A stretch of DNA of 35,707 bases from an uncultured Pseudomonadota bacterium (GTDB lineage: Bacteria > Pseudomonadota > Gammaproteobacteria > Competibacterales > Competibacteraceae). The stretch covers positions 1 to 35,707 of the forward strand of contig CAIMUS010000320.1 of NCBI GenBank assembly GCA_903844665.1, written 5' to 3'. The notes under the pieces were generated by a model. It saw only the letters and a program-made list of their open reading frames with translations, was not told the DNA's origin and searched no databases. The position numbers and the translations under genes were made by a program. Every line of letters starts with the position of its first letter. Position 1 is the stretch's first letter. This document shows positions 33,258 through 35,707 of the stretch, one piece after another.

Positions 33258-34278
33258 GCTCACCCCGAATCCGACGCAGGCCATTGCGCAAGCCGTAATA
33301 TCCACCCACCAGGGCGAAGTGCAACCAGGTGCCAATCCAAACGGCGGCGGTCACCACCGCCGGGTAGCGTTTCCGGAAGAACTTATTATGAAACCGCACC
33401 ATTCCACAATGCTTGTGCCACTCCACCCGGACCGGCCGGCTCTTGCTGCAAGCGCCTTTGTGATGGGTGACTATCGCGTCAGGAACAAACAGAATCTTCC
33501 AATCCCGTTCGCGAAAGCGCATGCACCAGTCCAGATCCTCGCAGTGCAGAAAGTAGCCCTCGTCCATGAGACCCACATCCTCGAGCGCATGCCGGCGCAC
33601 GTACATACAGGCCCCGGATATTGCCTCGACCTCCACAGGTCGATCGGGCAGAGGGTTAGCGTTCAGCGAGAAGTCCGGGAACCACTGCGGCCACTGTCTA
33701 CTCAGGCGCGACAGCCCAAAAGCCCGTACAAAAGAACGCCACGGTGTGGGTACATCCCGTCTGCATCCGGCCTGTTCGGAGCCATCCGGATTGACGATCA
33801 GGGGACCTGTCATCCCCACCTGCAGGTTCAATTCGAGAACGGCTCGAAGCTTGCCGAACATATCTTTTTCCACTATGCAGTCCGGGTTCAGGATCATGAT
33901 ATAACGGCCCGAAGCCGCTCGGATACCCTGATTTACAGCGACAGCAAATCCCAGGTTGGCCTTATTGCATAGTATCGTCACCGGTTGGCGCTCTTCCTGG
34001 CTGCTCTCGGGTTTATTTGCCGGCCGCGTGTTGGAACTGCTCAATTGCCGTTCCAGCAGGACCAGGGAATCATCGCTGGAGCCATTATCCACGACAATGA
34101 TTTCGGAATTTGGCGAAGATTCTCTTACGGATTGCACGCAAGCGGATAGCAGGCTGCCCGCGTTGAAGTTCACTATGACTACGGATAGCGGCGTTTCGCT
34201 CATTGCGGGTAGCTTTCTATCTGCCGAACGCGGCCAGTCATGCCGATCCGCGCGGATTTGTATTTTTTCTAATTCCAT
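33250..34278 (-). CDS. Glycosyltransferase family 2 (rhamnosyltransferase-like)
   Basis: GT-A fold enzyme: LSVVIVNFNAGSLLSACVQS after residue 30, VVDNGSSDDS, the LNPDCIVEKDMF sugar-nucleotide motif and EDLDWCMRFRERDWKI near the C-terminal part. A hydrophobic segment near the end may anchor it. Start could be 34278 or an internal Met at 34203; the former overlaps the next upstream gene by 41 bp, so the latter is quite possible. Acceptor unknown. Confidence 0.88.
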   Translation of the reverse strand: MELEKIQIRADRHDWPRSADRKLPAMSETPLSVVIVNFNAGSLLSACVQSVRESSPNSEIIVVDNGSSDDSLVLLERQLSSSNTRPANKPESSQEERQPVTILCNKANLGFAVAVNQGIRAASGRYIMILNPDCIVEKDMFGKLRAVLELNLQVGMTGPLIVNPDGSEQAGCRRDVPTPWRSFVRAFGLSRLSRQWPQWFPDFSLNANPLPDRPVEVEAISGACMYVRRHALEDVGLMDEGYFLHCEDLDWCMRFRERDWKILFVPDAIVTHHKGACSKSRPVRVEWHKHCGMVRFHNKFFRKRYPAVVTAAVWIGTWLHFALVGGYYGLRNGLRRIRGEHA

Positions 34279-35212
34279 CCCACAAGCCCTTCAACATCAT
34301 ACGACCCTGCTCAAGGCGATCCGGGGACACCGCTAAAAAGAAAAAGAACGTTAAAACAAGCCGGATCGAATCGGAGAAAATCCATTTCCAGGAAGCATAG
34401 CTTCTTCGGTAAAGGAGGATACTGTTGCGGAACATATAGTAATGTCGCAAGGGAGTATGAATGGCGATATGGCGCCATCGACCCAGCCAGAGGCGGATGG
34501 CGGCGCCTTTGCCCAGGCTATGCTCCATTCTCGCCTCACCAATGCCATACGCACGATAACCCAGCGAGGCCGCCCGAAGAAACCATTCCGTATCCACGTG
34601 ATCGATGAACAGTCGCTCATCCATTCCACCCACCTGATCTAAGGTGGCTATGGGTATCAGGGAGCCGGAGGAGATCAAGAAGTCGACGGGAATAGGAGTG
34701 TTATCCAGTTGATCGCAATAAATGCGCTTGAATCTCAGCCAGCCGAAACGCACAAAAAATGAGGTATGGCCGGTACGAGGATCCTGGTAGCCGGGTCCTA
34801 CCGCCGCTACTCGTTTGCCTTCCGATTCCAGTTTCAGGCAGGCTTGCAGCAGCTTTTCCACCATATCCGAAGCCGGGATGCTGTCCTGATCGAGCAGAAG
34901 TACGTGGGTACAGCCCCTGGTTCGCAACCAGTTAATTCCTACGTTGTGGGCAGCAGCGATCCCGACATTCTGCCGTTGGGGGAGAATTTCCAGGGAAGGA
35001 ATGTTTGCCGCCAATCCCCGCAGGAAAGCGCGCGTGCTCTCCCTGGCACCGTTGTCGACCACAACCATACAAGCGACTTGCGTTGCCAGTGCCCGCAGCA
35101 GATGGTCCAGTACTTCCTGTTCAGGGAAGTAGATCACAATGACCGCGCCAACGGGCCCACCCTTTATTCTGTTCAGATTCATTTGGTGTTGCTGGCATTG
35201 ATATAAAAACAT
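34238..35212 (-). CDS. Glycosyltransferase family 2, RfbF-like
   Basis: A 324-residue GT2. The fold begins AVIVIYFPEQEVLDHLL, with VVVDNG, NVGIAAAHNVGINWL and the LLLDQDS metal/nucleotide motif. IDHVDTEWFLRAASLGYRA and EHSLGKG are typical of O-antigen rhamnosyltransferases. Start may be 35212 or the Met at 35182. First gene of the cluster as transcribed. Confidence 0.87.
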   Translation of the reverse strand: MFLYQCQQHQMNLNRIKGGPVGAVIVIYFPEQEVLDHLLRALATQVACMVVVDNGARESTRAFLRGLAANIPSLEILPQRQNVGIAAAHNVGINWLRTRGCTHVLLLDQDSIPASDMVEKLLQACLKLESEGKRVAAVGPGYQDPRTGHTSFFVRFGWLRFKRIYCDQLDNTPIPVDFLISSGSLIPIATLDQVGGMDERLFIDHVDTEWFLRAASLGYRAYGIGEARMEHSLGKGAAIRLWLGRWRHIAIHTPLRHYYMFRNSILLYRRSYASWKWIFSDSIRLVLTFFFFLAVSPDRLEQGRMMLKGLWDGIRKNTNPRGSA

Positions 35213-35336
35213 TATTTCACATAGCGTGATTGCCTTGGGATCAGTCCACAGAAACGCTGGGGGTTCATACGATAAGCAACTGGTATTTCACTCGACTATC
35301 AAGTTTTTTTCCCTTGACAGGACCAGAACATGCTGT

Positions 35337-35707
35337 TCATGCCGCCATACAAGCCTCCGCCCGATATTTCAATGACGGTGTAGGCTCAAGCCGGCCCCAG
35401 TCTCTGCCGTTCATATGCTTGGCCGAAGAGGTCAGGGGAAAGAGCTTTTTCGCTATCGCCACGATTTCATCTAACTTCTCGTGCGGATTCTGGGCGTTGA
35501 CAATGCCACGAATCACCTCCACCAGCGCCTCCATCCGAGATTTCTGTTGCAGGCTGCCGACTGTGTAAGCGGGCAGATTGTTTTCCAGGCGGGCTCGTTG
35601 TTCCGGGTGAAGGAGGAGGGCGTGGTCCAACAGCAGACTCAGGGTCAGGCTTCGGCTTGACCCCTCTTCGTCAAACGGCGGGGCGAATCGCCCCCATCCT
35701 TCATGTA
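35337..35707 (-). CDS. Unknown protein, C-terminal part (runs off the window)
   Basis: An open minus-strand frame enters from the right edge (HEGWGRFAPPFDEEG) and continues through LLLDHALLLHPEQRARLENN and MEALVEVIRGIVNAQNPHEK to a stop at 35337. The sequence is helical and charged; I do not recognise the family. The start lies outside the window. Confidence 0.5.
   Translation of the reverse strand, partial: HEGWGRFAPPFDEEGSSRSLTLSLLLDHALLLHPEQRARLENNLPAYTVGSLQQKSRMEALVEVIRGIVNAQNPHEKLDEIVAIAKKLFPLTSSAKHMNGRDWGRLEPTPSLKYRAEACMAA

Noticed and set aside
1-35707. tRNA, rRNA or riboswitch
   Set aside because: No cloverleaf, rRNA-like or known riboswitch pattern was recognised by eye; a covariance-model scan would be needed to exclude short ones.

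Overview
The window looks like chromosomal DNA of a GC-rich gammaproteobacterium. The evidence is the xerD-dsbC neighbourhood, a tkt-gap-pgk-pyk sugar-phosphate block, and a WecA/CapD/GT2 surface-polysaccharide cluster. The mix of glycolysis, an ethylmalonyl-CoA (EMC) operon and very many dispersed palindromic repeats would suit a polyhydroxyalkanoate-storing organism (Competibacter-like). That placement is inference; no rRNA, tRNA or integrase gene was found to confirm it.

Layout. 1-2566: repeat-rich intergenic DNA, a decayed Rpn-type nuclease, an Uma2-type nuclease, and a Phd/VapC toxin-antitoxin pair whose toxin is frameshifted. 2607-11017: recG, then tkt-gap-pgk-pyk on the plus strand; tkt carries an in-frame TAG. 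11021-11968: a convergent outer-membrane protein. 12167-17615: an AT-richer accessory block in which every gene is on the minus strand. It holds MntA/HepT, DUF2442/DUF4160, a colicin-E5-like RNase with a putative immunity protein, small membrane proteins, a PIN toxin pair, and DUF433/DUF5615 with a decayed second copy. Several of these genes end inside attC-like sites, so the block reads as an integron-type cassette array without an integrase. 17719-25649: a five-gene minus-strand EMC operon, mcd-mch-ecm-meaB-ccr. 26100-26773: a small HNH endonuclease pair. 26921-29392: prfA, a truncated xerD and dsbC. 29409-35212: a polysaccharide cluster (CapD/WbpM-like dehydratase, WecA-like transferase, epimerase, two GT2 glycosyltransferases). 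35337-35707: the 3' part of an unknown gene that runs off the window.

How the genes work together. The EMC operon encodes crotonyl-CoA reduction/carboxylation, ethylmalonyl-CoA mutation with its MeaB chaperone, methylsuccinyl-CoA oxidation and mesaconyl-CoA hydration. These are the dedicated steps that let acetyl-CoA be assimilated without the glyoxylate shunt. The most striking gene is the last one: Ccr is fused at its C terminus to a pair of CBS domains (592 aa in all), which suggests adenylate-controlled carboxylation. Between meaB and ccr lie thirteen perfect copies of a 7-bp repeat, and a 12-bp hairpin sits in the ccr leader.

Decay and mobility are a second theme: a TAG in tkt, a frameshift in vapC, a stop in DUF4160, a truncated xerD, an internally deleted duplicate cassette, MITE-like elements (one with a 9-bp target duplication), and palindromic repeats that supply the stop codon of pgk and of the putative immunity gene.
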